Positions 1 to 11,978 of a stretch of 64,000 nucleotides of DNA are shown here, in pieces (positions within the stretch are counted from its first letter, which is position 1; every line of letters starts with the position of its first letter). The position numbers were made by a program, and so were the translations under genes. A model generated the notes under the pieces. The model saw only the letters and a list, made by a program, of their open reading frames with translations. It made no database searches and was not told where the DNA came from. The stretch covers positions 96,383,015 to 96,447,014 of the forward strand of contig OW799237.1 in the NCBI GenBank assembly GCA_941918925.1. Direction: 5' to 3'. Origin of the DNA: Phyto melanocephala. Taxonomy: Eukaryota; Arthropoda; Insecta; Diptera; Rhinophoridae.

Positions 1-902
1 ATAATCTCACATCGTAGCTTAACCTATACTTCATGCTATACGCCATTTTTCTTTATTATTTCCGACGCCAGCCTCGATTTAAAATTTTAACGTAGTTATC
101 TGTATTCGACTAGTTTCATTTAATACCCATATTGATAGGATTAAGTTAATTTGTTCCGCCATTTTGTTCTAGACGCCATATTGGATTTTATATTTTTTAA
201 TAAATTATTTCTCAAGAAGTTACATTAAAAAAAATACCAGATTTCAATTTTAATTTTTTTAAAGTGCTTATATTGCGCTATTTAAGTCCTTCCAGATGAT
301 ACCAATATTGACTCTCTCGGTTGTCTAAAAGATAAAAAATATATATTAGTGAGAGAATAAATTTTTTTAAAAAAATTTTTTTGCCTATAATTTTACCGAT
401 TAGAGCTCGCTTTATCCAACATTTTTCACAAATATCTCTAGAGGCATGATATATCTACAAATATTAGCAAAGGTACCTATTAATTATTTTATGGCTGAAA
501 ATTTTTAATTTTAGTGGTAAAAATATGGGAAAAAACAGAGGCAGTCTTGTTTATTTGCTCATATCTCTGAAAGTTATACGGCATTTGTGCTGAATTTTAA
601 TAGCGATTCATTTCCGGATATTTCCAAAATATTGATGCCATACACAGATCTGAGGAACATATGATTGCTTCTAAAAGTTGTTTTCAACCAACACATGGAC
701 AGACGGCAGATGGACAGACGGATAGACGGAAAGACGGACAGACGGACAGACGGACAGACGGTCAGGGCTTAATCGACTCCTCTATTCATAAGCTTTCAGA
801 AATATATACTTTATGGGGTCAGAAATGAAAATTGTAGAAATTGCAAACGTAATGACAAAGATATATAAACTGTTGTTCACCACAGGTGAAGGGTATAAAA
901 AC
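1..902 (-). mobile_element. Helentron-type (INE-1/DINE-1-like) repeat A, 3' end outside the window
   Basis: Read on the minus strand, the 5' end near 902 starts TTTTATACCCTTCACC. About 60-80 bases in comes the block CCCCATAAAGTATATAT-like (here 806-826), then an ACAGACGG-type microsatellite (697-763). This order of TATACCC terminus, CCCATAAAGTATAT block and GTCY microsatellite is that of fly INE-1/DINE-1 non-autonomous Helentrons. The body continues to base 1, so the 3' hairpin end is not in the window. No coding capacity is seen. Related copies lie at 42.6 kb and 60.9 kb, and decayed pieces at 55.1 and 59.1 kb. Confidence 0.75.
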
Positions 903-3900
903 AAAGATGGGATCGGAAATAAAACAAAATAGCTTACAACTATACATCTGGAACCCAGACTAGACAATATGATGGCAGAGGATATTACTGGATTTTGTAA
1001 AGTCCAATATATATCATTTACTTCTTAAATTTAAATATAAATTTTTGTACAAAGTTCATTTTTAAAACTATCGTGTGCCGGAGACTTCGTTTAATTAGTT
1101 ATCTCAAGGAAAGACAGCGTATGAGCATGATTAAGTAAGAAATATGCAAACATCTAAACATCCAAAACTTCATGTTTATTATATGTCTACTTACACATTA
1201 TACGTTTTGTTGTATTTTTATACTTTTTTCTCTTATTAATGAATATGAGAAATGGATAGGGGCAATGGTTTTAAAACATTTTGTTCTTCAAGTTTCTAAT
1301 AAAATTATTTATGCTCTGATAAAATGAGAAGCACATAGTGTACAATATATCGGAATTTAAATTTTCCGAGTTTTACCAGGAATTATTTAATTCTTTTTTT
1401 TTTTTCTTTACTAACCATCTGCTGAAAATTTCGAATCGAACAAAAACAATCATCCAATCGCTTTAAGCATTCTCACTTTATGCAATTATATAAACGGTTT
1501 AATTTTTGTATACACATATATCTTGAAATTAATAATGAGTTCGTTGGTAAATATGAAGTATAATACCAACTTACAATACAAATTTCGAAATTTTTTTAAG
1601 TGAACAATTTATTAAAAATATTCAGTAAATGGCTAATTTTTTAAATTTTATTAATTTTTTCCAACTATAGAAAAGAACAGAAAATGAAAACAGAAATAAA
1701 ATCAAAAGCATTTACTATTGTCTTACTCTTTTCGAGGTTAAAGTTAAATACATCATCATTTTGAACTGATTGAGTCCAGTAGAACTAATCAATTAGTTCT
1801 TAATATTTTATCTTTGAAATAAGTGGAAATCAACTTTTCTCCGTTCTAATATTTGTTAACCGTGTAATTGGTATTACATTTTATTTCATCTACATTTTTA
1901 TACCCATATTTTTATACTACAGTTTCTTTCCTTATTTGTATTTTCTTGTATCATAGTATGAATACGAAAAGTGTTTCATGGAAATTGAATTAACTTTTGA
2001 CCAGAGTGAATGCATTGTTTTGATTTATGAAGGCTATATAGTATAATATACAGGACAATACCGGCCCTCTGTAAGTTGGAAAAAATATTTATTTATAGAA
2101 AAACTTTTTCTTTATTGTAGATAATACCTTTTGCAAAAAATATGTTTTTAGAAACTTCAAAGAAGAAGTGTTAAAAGAACAATGTAATTAGCACTTTTGT
2201 GTTGTCGCTTTATTATTAAAAAAAATATACTTTTACTATTCATATAGAAAGTTGGTTTTCTCAGATCTTATTAATTATTCTTAAAAAAAATTAAAAAAAA
2301 AAACAATTAGTACCTATGCTAAGTAAATTAGGGAAGATATACATTTAAAAATAAGTGGTATATAATCGACTAATTTCTTTTGCATATATTTCAGGTGATC
2401 ACATTTAGGGACAGAATTTTAAGATAAAAAAAAATTATATGCAGTTTGAAAATCAGAAACTGCGAGAGAAAGGAAAAAATTTAAAAATATTTTGTTAGCA
2501 TCTGTCATGCAAACCGTACCACGTAATTGACTCTGTTCGAATGCACACTTACATACGAGTAGTGCGGTAAGTCGGCGCTGAGTTGACGCCGTTAAAAGGT
2601 TCAACCAATTTAGGCATTCCTTCATAAAACATCAAATTAGTTTAACTAAATTTTAGTTTCGTTAATTTAATTCATATAAATTAAGTTAAATTAACATTTT
2701 AAATTATATTCACATTTCTGTTATTTTCTTAAGCCTAATTTAAATTTTATTTCACAACCTTGGCAATATTGAAATTTTGAACAATTCACACTTTGTAGCA
2801 AATTTCTGGATTTTTTTAAAACTATAATTTCTAAATTTAAGAAAAGAAGTGGTAGTTTAACATTAAAAATACATAATTATACATCAAATAGATTTGAATA
2901 ATAGTGAAATATTAAATTAATTATTCTAATATTTTAATTTGATTTAATAAATATAAATACTTTTATAAAGTAAACTTCAAGGGTTCTAATTATCATTTGA
3001 AATTAACAGAATCTAGGTTTTTCTAAAGGCAATAAACAAACGTTTATTAAAGGCATAAAGGAAATAATATATCAATATACAGAATACTTTGGATTTGTAC
3101 TTAGGATTTGGTTAACTTGATAATTTTTTTCTCATACCAAAATTGAAATATTTTATTTCTTTGTTGATTATCATAACATATTCATGTGTTTTTGCTAGAA
3201 CTGTGTACTAGATTAAAATTAAAATTAGAAGGCGCAATTACCTTAAATACTACAGCAGCATAGGTAAGTGATCTGACTCAGTAAGAAGAAGTTAGTTTTA
3301 AATTGTGGAATCGCAATATTGTTATTATCTCAATTATATCTTATATCAACGTAATAAGATATTTCTTGTAGCAGTTATATTATATACCATTAAGTTTGTA
3401 TTGAGTTTAATTGATAAACATTAGTACAAAAGTATCGCAATATGTTATTTACTAAAAATATAACAGTAGAATTGTTACGATTTTAATACTATTTAGGAAT
3501 TACACAAGTCTAATATTTGGTTCTTCAATTATGTATACTGAAACCCCTAGTTATGACCCTTCATTATTTTTATCGCATGCTAATTATATTGGTTTCTAGC
3601 TTATTTTCACTCACATAAATATATATACCTTAAAATATTCTCAACACATAAGTACATTTATTCTTATACTAAGCGTGAAAGAGATAATTAGAACCAAAAT
3701 CACAAGGAATTTAATGCCGTTTATTGAGATATATATTTTATCACGCCACCTTTTTTTTTTTTGCATAGCGCCGAGAAAAAAAAAAAAAAGAAAAGAAAAG
3801 CTAAACGTTTAAAATTATCAGCAGAGTCAGTCGAAGTTTAAATTCCAAGAGGTTAACTATAAACCGAAAGAAAGAAAAATATTATTAAAAAAAAAGAAAA

Positions 3901-6096
3901 AAAACCAGATTAAGTGTGAAAATTAGTTTTAACTAATTAAATACCACATGTTCATCGAATTTGTGCTTTCTTTTGAAAGAGGAAGGAAATTAATAAAAAT
4001 ACAATAATTAAAGGAAAAAATTAAACTAATTCCTTATTTCGATGATAAAAAGCAAAGCTGTGGAGCAAGAGTTTTTTTTTTTTTATTCTTGTTAAAGCTG
4101 TCCAACGTGCAAACACATATTTAAACAAAGACAAAGTCTTGGAACAGTCAACCCTTAATTATCCACGTGATATCCACCCAGCCTGATTATTCGGCCAAGG
4201 AATGGGCTAGAAAACCGCTTTCATCTCCTCTTGCCTTGGGACACCTTAAATAGAAAATTTCTCACAATAAGTTGACACAACAGAACGAATCACACATAAG
4301 TATAACAACCTAAATAAATATATTTTTTTCTCTAAAAACTTTAAATTTTTAAATTTTAAGGAAACTTTTATATACTTACATTTATCTAAATATGCTTAAT
4401 ACGTAAATAAAGATAATTTAATTGTATAAGAAAGGATAATGTATATATAAATCAAATTGTTATCCACTAATATTTAACCTGCATATTATCATAGATTATA
4501 ATTAAGTATTAATTATTAAGTAATATTTTGAATTACTATTTATTAACACTAAAAACTGAATTACTGAATTTGTTGATTTTAGTAGATACCCTAATTGTAA
4601 AACACCCTTGTCAAATATTTACATATGTATTGCTAACCCTACAATATGTGTTTTTTTTTTTTTTCTTTTTTTTTGCATTTTTTTTTAAAGTATCTTAAAT
4701 TGAGAGTAAATACTTTTATGACTATTCATTTACCTTTTTATTTTTATATTCAGCTTGTTTCTATCATTCATTGCTGGGCCCATCATTGAAACGAAAATGC
4801 ATTAAAACATCAAGAGGTAAATCCATAAAAAAAAAAAAACAACAACAAAAGCAAATCAAAACTTCATTTGTAAGTAAAAATCATAATAATTACTCTTAAT
4901 TGTTCCTTTTTTTTATACATACATATATACATATGGATATTTAAATTTAATTTTAATATTGCTACTTTTCATTTCGTTCCAAGAATGCAAAAGAGTACCA
5001 TTTAATTTAGTAATACATATATATATAAATATATACATATATATATACATATATGTACATATATAATTTTATATATTTTTTTTCTCTTTGTAAAACTAAA
5101 CTAAATAAGAATATTGATCTAGTGGTTTATTTATTATTATCAATGAAATTCTTGTATGTATTTATTTTGTTAATATCGCACTTGTTTAAAAGAATTATCT
5201 CATTAACAGTAGTATAAAGAATTTTATAAACAATATTTTAACGAATGTATACATTTTTTTTTTATTTCTAAATTAATATAATTACTTAAAATGAATTGCT
5301 AAATGTATTTTCCTGGGAATGACGAATAATTTGAAATGTATCTTAGAATAATAGCAGCCTAAAATGGTTAAGGGACATTCGTACAATAATGGGTGCTTAA
5401 AATGTCATTGGTGTTTTTCTTTATCTTTTTCCAGGGAGGGAACAATGCACCCCTTTTGGTTAACATCTTGCCAAAATAACTTAATTTTTGTTTACTTTTG
5501 CTCATAGTGGAATGAAAAGCAATTTTATATGTATACGCGTTTAAAATTGGGTTAAGAACCACATAACCATTTATTTTATAGCTAGCTGGGAGTTTACCAT
5601 CTTATATCCACCTGAATTCAATTTTATCAGCGATTTTCCAATAATTGAAATGTAATTTTTTTTTTTTTTTTGAAAATCTAAGCAGCGCGTAACAGAATTC
5701 AGTTTATTGTGTTAAAAGAAAATTAGCCTAGTAGAACAAATCGTCGAAGACTATATTATCTTTGATGATGTTTTATGAAATTTTTAAATTGTCACGGACA
5801 TCAATTAGCTTTTAAAATTCCTTATTACTTTCAAAGTATCAAGAAAAATTATAACCAACATCGCAGCTCCTTTATGATTTCGAAAAAGTTAGTCGACAAT
5901 TCGCTTTGTATCGGTCCATAAAGACTGCTACTCGAAAGTATTTTTAAGTTAATGTTAAGTATGCTTGTTATGTGTAAAAAAGTAATATTGGTTTATTTAA
6001 AAAATAATAATAAACTAAAGATTTTAAAAGTTTTACGTGAGACAAAAATAATTTTTAGTAAATTTAGCAACCGCCAGCAATACTTTTAATAATTTA
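903..6096. other. AT-rich non-coding stretch without a recognisable gene
   Basis: About 5.2 kb with very high A+T, frequent poly-A/poly-T runs and TA-rich simple sequence (for example 5010-5080). Two patches are less AT-rich: 2500-2610 and 4140-4250, the latter with a CACGTG E-box. At 1081-1180 there is a weak match to the interspersed tails described for 11.3-16.4 kb (a run like AAACATCTAAACATCC). I see no open frame with coding character and no tRNA. Confidence 0.6.
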
Positions 6097-6411
6097 CAAG
6101 CTGACCCGATTCCACTTGCTGGCCCTAAACAAACATTAGTGTTGTAGTACCACACTATTTAAATTGAGCTTTTAACGAAATTTAAAAAAAGCAAACAAAA
6201 TTAATATATGTATATGTCAATAATGGGGTAATATGAACATTGGATTTTGCCACGCCCCTCCGCCCGCAGACCGAAAATCAAAAATCAGACTTCACAGTAT
6301 CCCCGCCTAAATATTCTTAAGGTTCCCTGAAAATTTCATCAAAATCGGCCCAGCCGTTTTAGAGTCCATACGTTCCATACATACATACATCCTGTTTTAT
6401 ATATATAGAGA
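6097..6411 (-). mobile_element. Short non-autonomous Helitron
   Basis: On the minus strand the unit begins TCTCTATATATATAAAAC directly after an A (base 6412), the usual Helitron 5' TC start in an A/T target. It contains the phrase CGATTTTGATGAAATTTTC found in many fly Helitrons. It ends GGGTCAGCTTG just before a T, one base off the canonical GGGTCAGCTAG. At 315 bp it cannot encode Rep/Hel. The CTTG end suggests an old copy. A mariner relic starts only 3 bases beyond its 5' end. Confidence 0.6.
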
Positions 6412-6413
6412 TA

Positions 6414-6770
6414 AAGGGTGGTTAAATTTGAAAGAGCTGATGTTGCATGTGAACCACATCTAAACATCAAGTTCTTTTTTGCATTTCATTCAACATTTCT
6501 TAATTTCAGACTAACTCACTTTGAAGCATTAAAAGATACACAATCGAGCAATGCGTTAAAGTAATTCAGGCTTATTATGAAAATGGACGTTTAAATCAAA
6601 ATGCATATCGTGCACTTCGTGATTTCGAAATCGAAAAAAAAAACGTGCAAAAGTTTGAGCAAACTTGGTCTGTAGGAGATGTGAAAACACCAGTGCATGT
6701 TCGTATAGCTCGTACTGCAGAAAATATTGCTGCTGTTTGCGATAGGGTGGCTATCGTTTGTTAACGTATT
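6414..6770 (+). pseudogene. Decayed mariner-type element: left terminal repeat and transposase N-terminal part
   Basis: Starts with GGGTGGTTAAATTTGA, the terminal repeat also carried by the mariner MITEs inside Helentron copies C-H. Downstream, translation gives broken transposase N-terminal sequence: a helix-turn-helix piece (motif YYENGRLNQNAYRALRDF, about 6570-6625), then after an internal deletion VGDVKTPVHVRIARTAENIAA (about 6675-6735, about 20 residues). This order matches the DNA-binding part of an IS630-Tc1-mariner transposase similar to the rosa-like group in flies. No catalytic domain or right terminus follows. Confidence 0.6.
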
Positions 6771-7930
6771 TGAACCTGCATATTAATTGCTCTATTTATG
6801 CAGAGCCGAAGAAAGTAAAAACTTAAATAAAAAGTGAAACGAGTATTTCATAATAACCCTGCATATATGTTTTTAAGGATGTTTTTTTAATCATTCAATA
6901 AACAAATTTTACATAAATTCTTGCTTTGATAAATATTTTAATAAATTCTATGATAATAGTTATAATTCTTATGAATTTAATGATAAATTTAAATTTTTAA
7001 TTTATAGTTCAAAGATATCTTTAGGAACTTTAAATATATTTAATCTTTATTCCAAATCCCTTTCTAGCAAAACTACTATAAATGGTAAAATGTATTTGAC
7101 ATTTATTCGATTGTTGTTGTTTAATATAAAATAAACAACAAAGTAACCAATATTATTGAAACAAAATTAAATTGCTAAACCATACAATACCACAGTAAAT
7201 ATGGTAAAAAAAAACTCTCCTGGGAAAACTGTGTACAAAGTAATTGATTAATTGCCCAAACCAAATCGTAGGACATCAAACAAATTTGATCGAATGCAAG
7301 ATTTAGAGACTGTGTATATTTGATGTGTGTGTGTGTATGAAGGTTTCATGGTGTACGTGTTTGTATGCTCACTCAATGTACACTATTGAATAATGTTTTC
7401 GGTGAGGTAGATTCAATGTTTTGCTTAGAATGAAATTTAGAATGGACCAAATTGTTTATATTTAATTTTAGGATTTTTCTTTTTTGAGAGAGATATATAT
7501 ATAGAGAGAGAAAGACAGGAAATTACATACCAAAAGAGAAAACGGAAAATAGGTTTGTTTAGAAAATTCTAGGCTTCATTTTTTTTTAAATTTTTGTTAG
7601 CTAAAAGTGTTTAATTAAAAAACTAGTTTCAGTTTTTTGTAATTTATATGGAAGCTTAGGTCGTCTAAAATGATTCGCCAAAATCCTGCTGCAGAAATCT
7701 TAAAAAATAATTTTTACCCGGATAGAAATTTTGTTTTGTTTTTGCCTACAAACCCTAAACTAATTTATCGATTTCCTTAATCCTAGCAATCATTCAGACC
7801 AAATTCAAACAAATCAAATTTTCTTTGTCAAATACTTTTATTTTATTTAAATTCACACTTTATGTCTTTTGCTTATTTGATTTACATTTATTTTGATAAA
7901 TTTTGAAATAAAAAAATTCTTTCGATAAAT
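6771..7930. other. Non-coding region upstream of PARP16-like gene
   Basis: AT-rich sequence with a short GT run at 7321-7338 and a purine-rich GAGAG stretch near 7487-7515. The last 100 bases before the PARP16 start codon should hold its 5' UTR and core promoter, but I see no convincing TATA or initiator element. Nothing else recognised. Confidence 0.45.
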
Positions 7931-9118
7931 ATGAACACCACCCAGCAAGCTGCAGCACGTACTTCAAGTACAAACCAAAAAATGAAAGTTCCTTTCAAAA
8001 CTCAGGAAAACCTGCCCCAAAAGGAGAATATTCAAAGATCACCAGCTCCAGAAATTGCATTTTCAACTGATCAATCGTTAGAATATTACGAGCCGACGTC
8101 TCAACAACAACTGCAAGAATGTGCTGAATTTCTAAATAAAATCCAAACTTTACAATACGTTTTGGAAACTGATCTGTTGTCATGTGATGCCAAATGGACT
8201 CTCTTCGTTTCAGCTGCCTTAAGTTATCGTTACGATTTAGTGCTCAAACCATTTCCACCACAATTTGCTAATGAGCAGTCAGGTTATAATATTGATGCCT
8301 TAGTATCGGTCATCAATGATACACCTAAATTAACCGTCATCGTACAAAAGTTAATGGAACAAAATCATAGCGATATTGCCAGAGAGGTAATAGATTTATT
8401 GTATTGGGTATTAATAACCTTGCGTGAGCCGGCCTTGCGTTTGTTGGAAGAAGAAGAACTTCATTCAATATTAACCAACATAAATGAAGGAGCCATTAAT
8501 TTTAAGCCCACCCATGCATTTGAGGTAAATGCTTTAACAGGATTTCACTCGGAAGTGGCATTTCGTAATAGAATTTTAAATCTACCCTTAAAATTGGCTT
8601 TCATGGGCAATAAATTTGACTGTTATTTTTCCACACTACAAAATGGTTTTCAACGACTCTATGATAATAAAAATCAACTTAAACTTACCACTGATTTGCA
8701 GACAAGCTTGCTACACAGTCCCAATTCTGCTGCCTGGGGCGCTTCCCAATGTGGTTCCATTATTTCCTGTACGGCAATTTGTGAATTTGCCTTCGATTCT
8801 GAAGAAGACAAAATTTCCCAGAACAAAAATACCAAATCGTGTACCGACATTCAATTGCACTGTCCACATAACATTCGTCTACGCTATTTACTTTTCTATG
8901 GCAAACGTTTTCCGAAAAGATTGGCATCAAAGCGTAGATTTTTGTCATGGATTTATCATCATAAGTATTCGTTGTCGGTGCTGTCGTATATGGTTTTCTT
9001 AGTATCAATTGGTTTCTTAAATAGTGGTAGTGGTGAAACGTTCAAATTGTATGTTGGTAAGAAAATTGATTTTATCTCTGACCTTTTTCGAAAACTTATT
9101 TCAAGGTATTCGAACTAA
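7931..9118 (+). CDS. PARP16: PARP16-like ER tail-anchored ADP-ribosyltransferase-fold protein, catalytic residues replaced
   Basis: Single uninterrupted 395-codon frame. Residues 1-75 are a polar Gln/Ser-rich extension absent from the 322-residue human protein. Residues about 76-200 match the PARP16 helical domain (LLSCDAKWTLFVSAALSYR, then VLKPFPPQF). Residues about 200-330 are the ART fold (FMGNKFDCYFSTLQNGFQ; TTDLQTSLLHSPNSAAWG; GSIISCTAICEF; RLRYLLFYG). A hydrophobic segment at about 347-364 with a 31-residue tail fits the known ER/nuclear-envelope tail anchor. Family members mono-ADP-ribosylate targets; human PARP16 modifies the stress sensors PERK and IRE1, and the Drosophila protein is linked to Sec-body formation on starvation. 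Here the family His (human His152) aligns with Met225 and the family Tyr (human Tyr182) with Lys251, while Tyr319 of the last strand is kept, so activity is doubtful. The context of the start codon (AAAT before ATG) is acceptable. Absence of introns could mean a compact gene or an old retrocopy. Confidence 0.9.
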   Translation: MNTTQQAAARTSSTNQKMKVPFKTQENLPQKENIQRSPAPEIAFSTDQSLEYYEPTSQQQLQECAEFLNKIQTLQYVLETDLLSCDAKWTLFVSAALSYRYDLVLKPFPPQFANEQSGYNIDALVSVINDTPKLTVIVQKLMEQNHSDIAREVIDLLYWVLITLREPALRLLEEEELHSILTNINEGAINFKPTHAFEVNALTGFHSEVAFRNRILNLPLKLAFMGNKFDCYFSTLQNGFQRLYDNKNQLKLTTDLQTSLLHSPNSAAWGASQCGSIISCTAICEFAFDSEEDKISQNKNTKSCTDIQLHCPHNIRLRYLLFYGKRFPKRLASKRRFLSWIYHHKYSLSVLSYMVFLVSIGFLNSGSGETFKLYVGKKIDFISDLFRKLISRYSN

Positions 9119-9216
9119 TAGCTTGAAAACATAATACACTTTTTAATGTGGTGTATCATATTGTAAGAATATAAGAATATTATTTGTATAAAAGAAATTA
9201 CGTTGCACTTATATTA

Positions 9217-9515
9217 ATTAAAATTCTGAATTTAGAATAATGATAAGACCAGAAGTTTTTTTAAGGAAAAGAACATTATCTTATAAAGTTTTAATTAGAA
9301 AAAAGTTAGAACCAGCACTTAGTATGCAAGCATATCCGGTTATATAAAATTACATATGTATTCCCTCTTTTGAAAATTATAACACCTCTTTGAATTTCAC
9401 AAGAGTAATTGATATCTGCCATTCTATTTGCATATGTCGTTAGAAAATCATAACTTATAAAAATTTTTATTGTATTTAACTATATGTGGTAAAAATTAAT
9501 ATATACAAAAATAAA
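9217..9515 (+). terminator. Candidate poly(A) signals for the PARP16-like gene
   Basis: ATTAAA at 9217-9222, about 100 bases after the stop codon, and canonical AATAAA at 9510-9515 are the first plausible cleavage signals. The intervening sequence is AT-rich without open frames. Which is used cannot be told from sequence. Confidence 0.4.
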
Positions 9516-11970
9516 CGTAATATGTTAAAACTATCGGAGTGCAAAATACAAAATTTAATTCAATAACAGGACTGACAGATACAAAAGTATGATCCAGCAT
9601 ATTTTTGAAATATTGTTGAGCACTAAGAACGTTTAAATAGCCGATCATATGACTTCATTCAAACCACGTTATTTCTATTTTTCTTTATAGTCCTTTGGTT
9701 TAAAAATATCTCTGACCTAGATGCCTCTTTTATACTTAGAGCTCTTTAAACCCTAATAATTGAATGGTCTCGTAAAAATATATTTGGCATAGTTACAGAT
9801 AATCTTATTATGTAAAACGTATAAAGTATTAACATATCTACAATCAAACAACTTAAAATAATAATAAAATCATGTATTTTATTTACAAAATAAAGCCAAC
9901 AATTTATACTTATACCTTTTTCTGTACGCGACGACTGAAAGTAAAAACAGACAGAAGTGGAAAGGAAACTTGTTATTGTATGTAGAAGCAGAAGAGGCAT
10001 AGTATTTGTTTAAAATATATATACTGACATTATTTGACTTGTGTATGTATAAATATGTTACTTAATGCGGTAATTTATTAATATACTTCAGTTAAAATAT
10101 GACTCCCCTGGGACAGATAGACATTCTATAGACAGTCAGACAACATACAAAAATACTGTAAAATTCCAGCGAGTAAAACGAATTGAAATGTAGGCATGAA
10201 ACAACAACAAAAGAAGACAGTAAGTCAGCTGAACAACCTGAATAAATACCTAAGAATACACTTAAGAGGTTGATGTTTTTTTTATGCTGACGTGTTTGAA
10301 AGTAAGGCCGTTTGTACCCTGCACCATAAGTGGCATGACTATACTAAATAAAGGTTTGTCGTTACGTTTAACAATCCTTAATAAAATTATCCACACTATT
10401 GTTCGATGCAAAATTTTTTTTGTATATTCAAGGAAAAAATTTTAAAGATACCTGGTATCACATCCTTAAAAAAAAAATTAAAAATTAAATAATTTTTTTT
10501 TTTGAAAATAATAAAAATCGTCTCTTTCTTTTCATATTAATGATATTTGCATTGCCACAGAAGCCAAGAATATTTTTTTTTTCACATCGATATTCTTGAA
10601 ATCTAGAGTCCTGTAAGGCTTGAGTTCATATTAACATTCTTATTGTTACAAAGAATTTTTTTTTTTAATTGTGATAAATGAAAGAATAATCTGAAAAATA
10701 TATTTTTACCGACACTAGCCGAGTGGAATGCGTTTTCGCAACCAGCTTCGATTTCATCAGTTTGGATACAGTTTCCAGACTATTCTACAGTTAACCGCGT
10801 GCTGTTATTTTAATTGGAGAAGTACCAAATAAAGTCAATTTACATGTGACAGGAGGAGTTCTATAAAACTCAGCAGTAATTATTGTTCAGATATCTCCGA
10901 CTTCCTATACAATGGTATAGGTCGACTTGCGGTACCTGAACCAACGTTTTGTAACTGGAGGAGAACTACAAAACTAAATTTTTATTTATTGTTCGAGCGA
11001 CTCCGACTTCCTGTAGGAACCAACGTGAATACCTTTTTTGGTTATGTACCTCTGCCATTAAATTCTAAAATCCAAAAGAAAAAAAAAATTAACAATCAAT
11101 GTTTATAATCATTTGCTTTATTTTCTGTGAGGCCAGTATACAACGGTGACCAACAGTGAATGAATGAATTCACGAAATGAGAAACTAAGTATAAGATTTT
11201 ACTACTGGTTGGTTAAAAGCTTTAATTTTGTACTTGTCTCTGAGATTTTGTTTGTGTAGTTGTCGGTACGAGAGGTAGCCTCTTTATATAATTATTAAGG
11301 TTGTTATATGTCTGCGTGGCAAGTTTCATTTAAATGCGTTTAGTAATTTTTCGCATGATTGAAAAGATCTAAACATACAAAAATTTACAGTTATTATATA
11401 AATGGAATAAAAATCAATGCAAATATTTAATAAAAAAAAAATCATATCTATATGACGTTGAACGATTAGCTATTTTTCACCAGGACATGTAAGATTTAAT
11501 CATTCGAAACCTTTGAATAACCGACTAATTTAATATTAAAAAAAATTTTCTCTTACTACCGCGGATTTTATTTGAATATTGTGATAGACTATAAGCTATG
11601 CATTAATCAAGGCTGTTGTCTATCTGTGTGCCAAATTTCATTTAGTTTCATCCAGACGTTTTGCATAATTAAATAACAGATATCCAAATATACAAATATT
11701 CACATTTTTAATATTGGTAGGATATTTCCGTTTGTATAAGAAAAATCGTGAATATGGTACGCCTTTCCGAAGTGAACTCACGGTGTGTAAAAAGCTTAGT
11801 TTTAGTAAAGGCATATATGTTCACTAGGTAATCATAGTTCGGAGAGAATTTTTTTTGTTTAAATTTTTGAAATAAATGAAAGAAGAGAGAAAATGGTTTT
11901 TTAGCTATGGACTTTAACAGCTGAAGTTTAAAATAAGCAAAGAAAAAAATAATCAGCTGACAAATCAAGA
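9516..11970. other. AT-rich non-coding region with old repeat tails
   Basis: Contains a short Helentron-like terminus (GTACCCTGCACCATAAG near 10315), a diverged direct duplication (about 10851-10910 against about 10960-11020, sharing GGAGGAG..ACTACAAAACT-like and CTCCGACTTCCT sequence), and two copies of an interspersed tail with the phrase GTTGTCTATCTGTGTG (11280-11400 and 11575-11725). A TAGCCGAGTGG A-box-like string at 10717-10727 may mark an old tRNA-derived SINE. No gene seen. Confidence 0.5.
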
Positions 11971-11978
11971 CTACCTGA

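Noticed and set aside
8616..9002. 128-codon plus-strand frame and minus-strand frames overlapping PARP16
   Set aside because: They are other-frame shadows of the PARP16-like gene, whose frame carries the family motifs.
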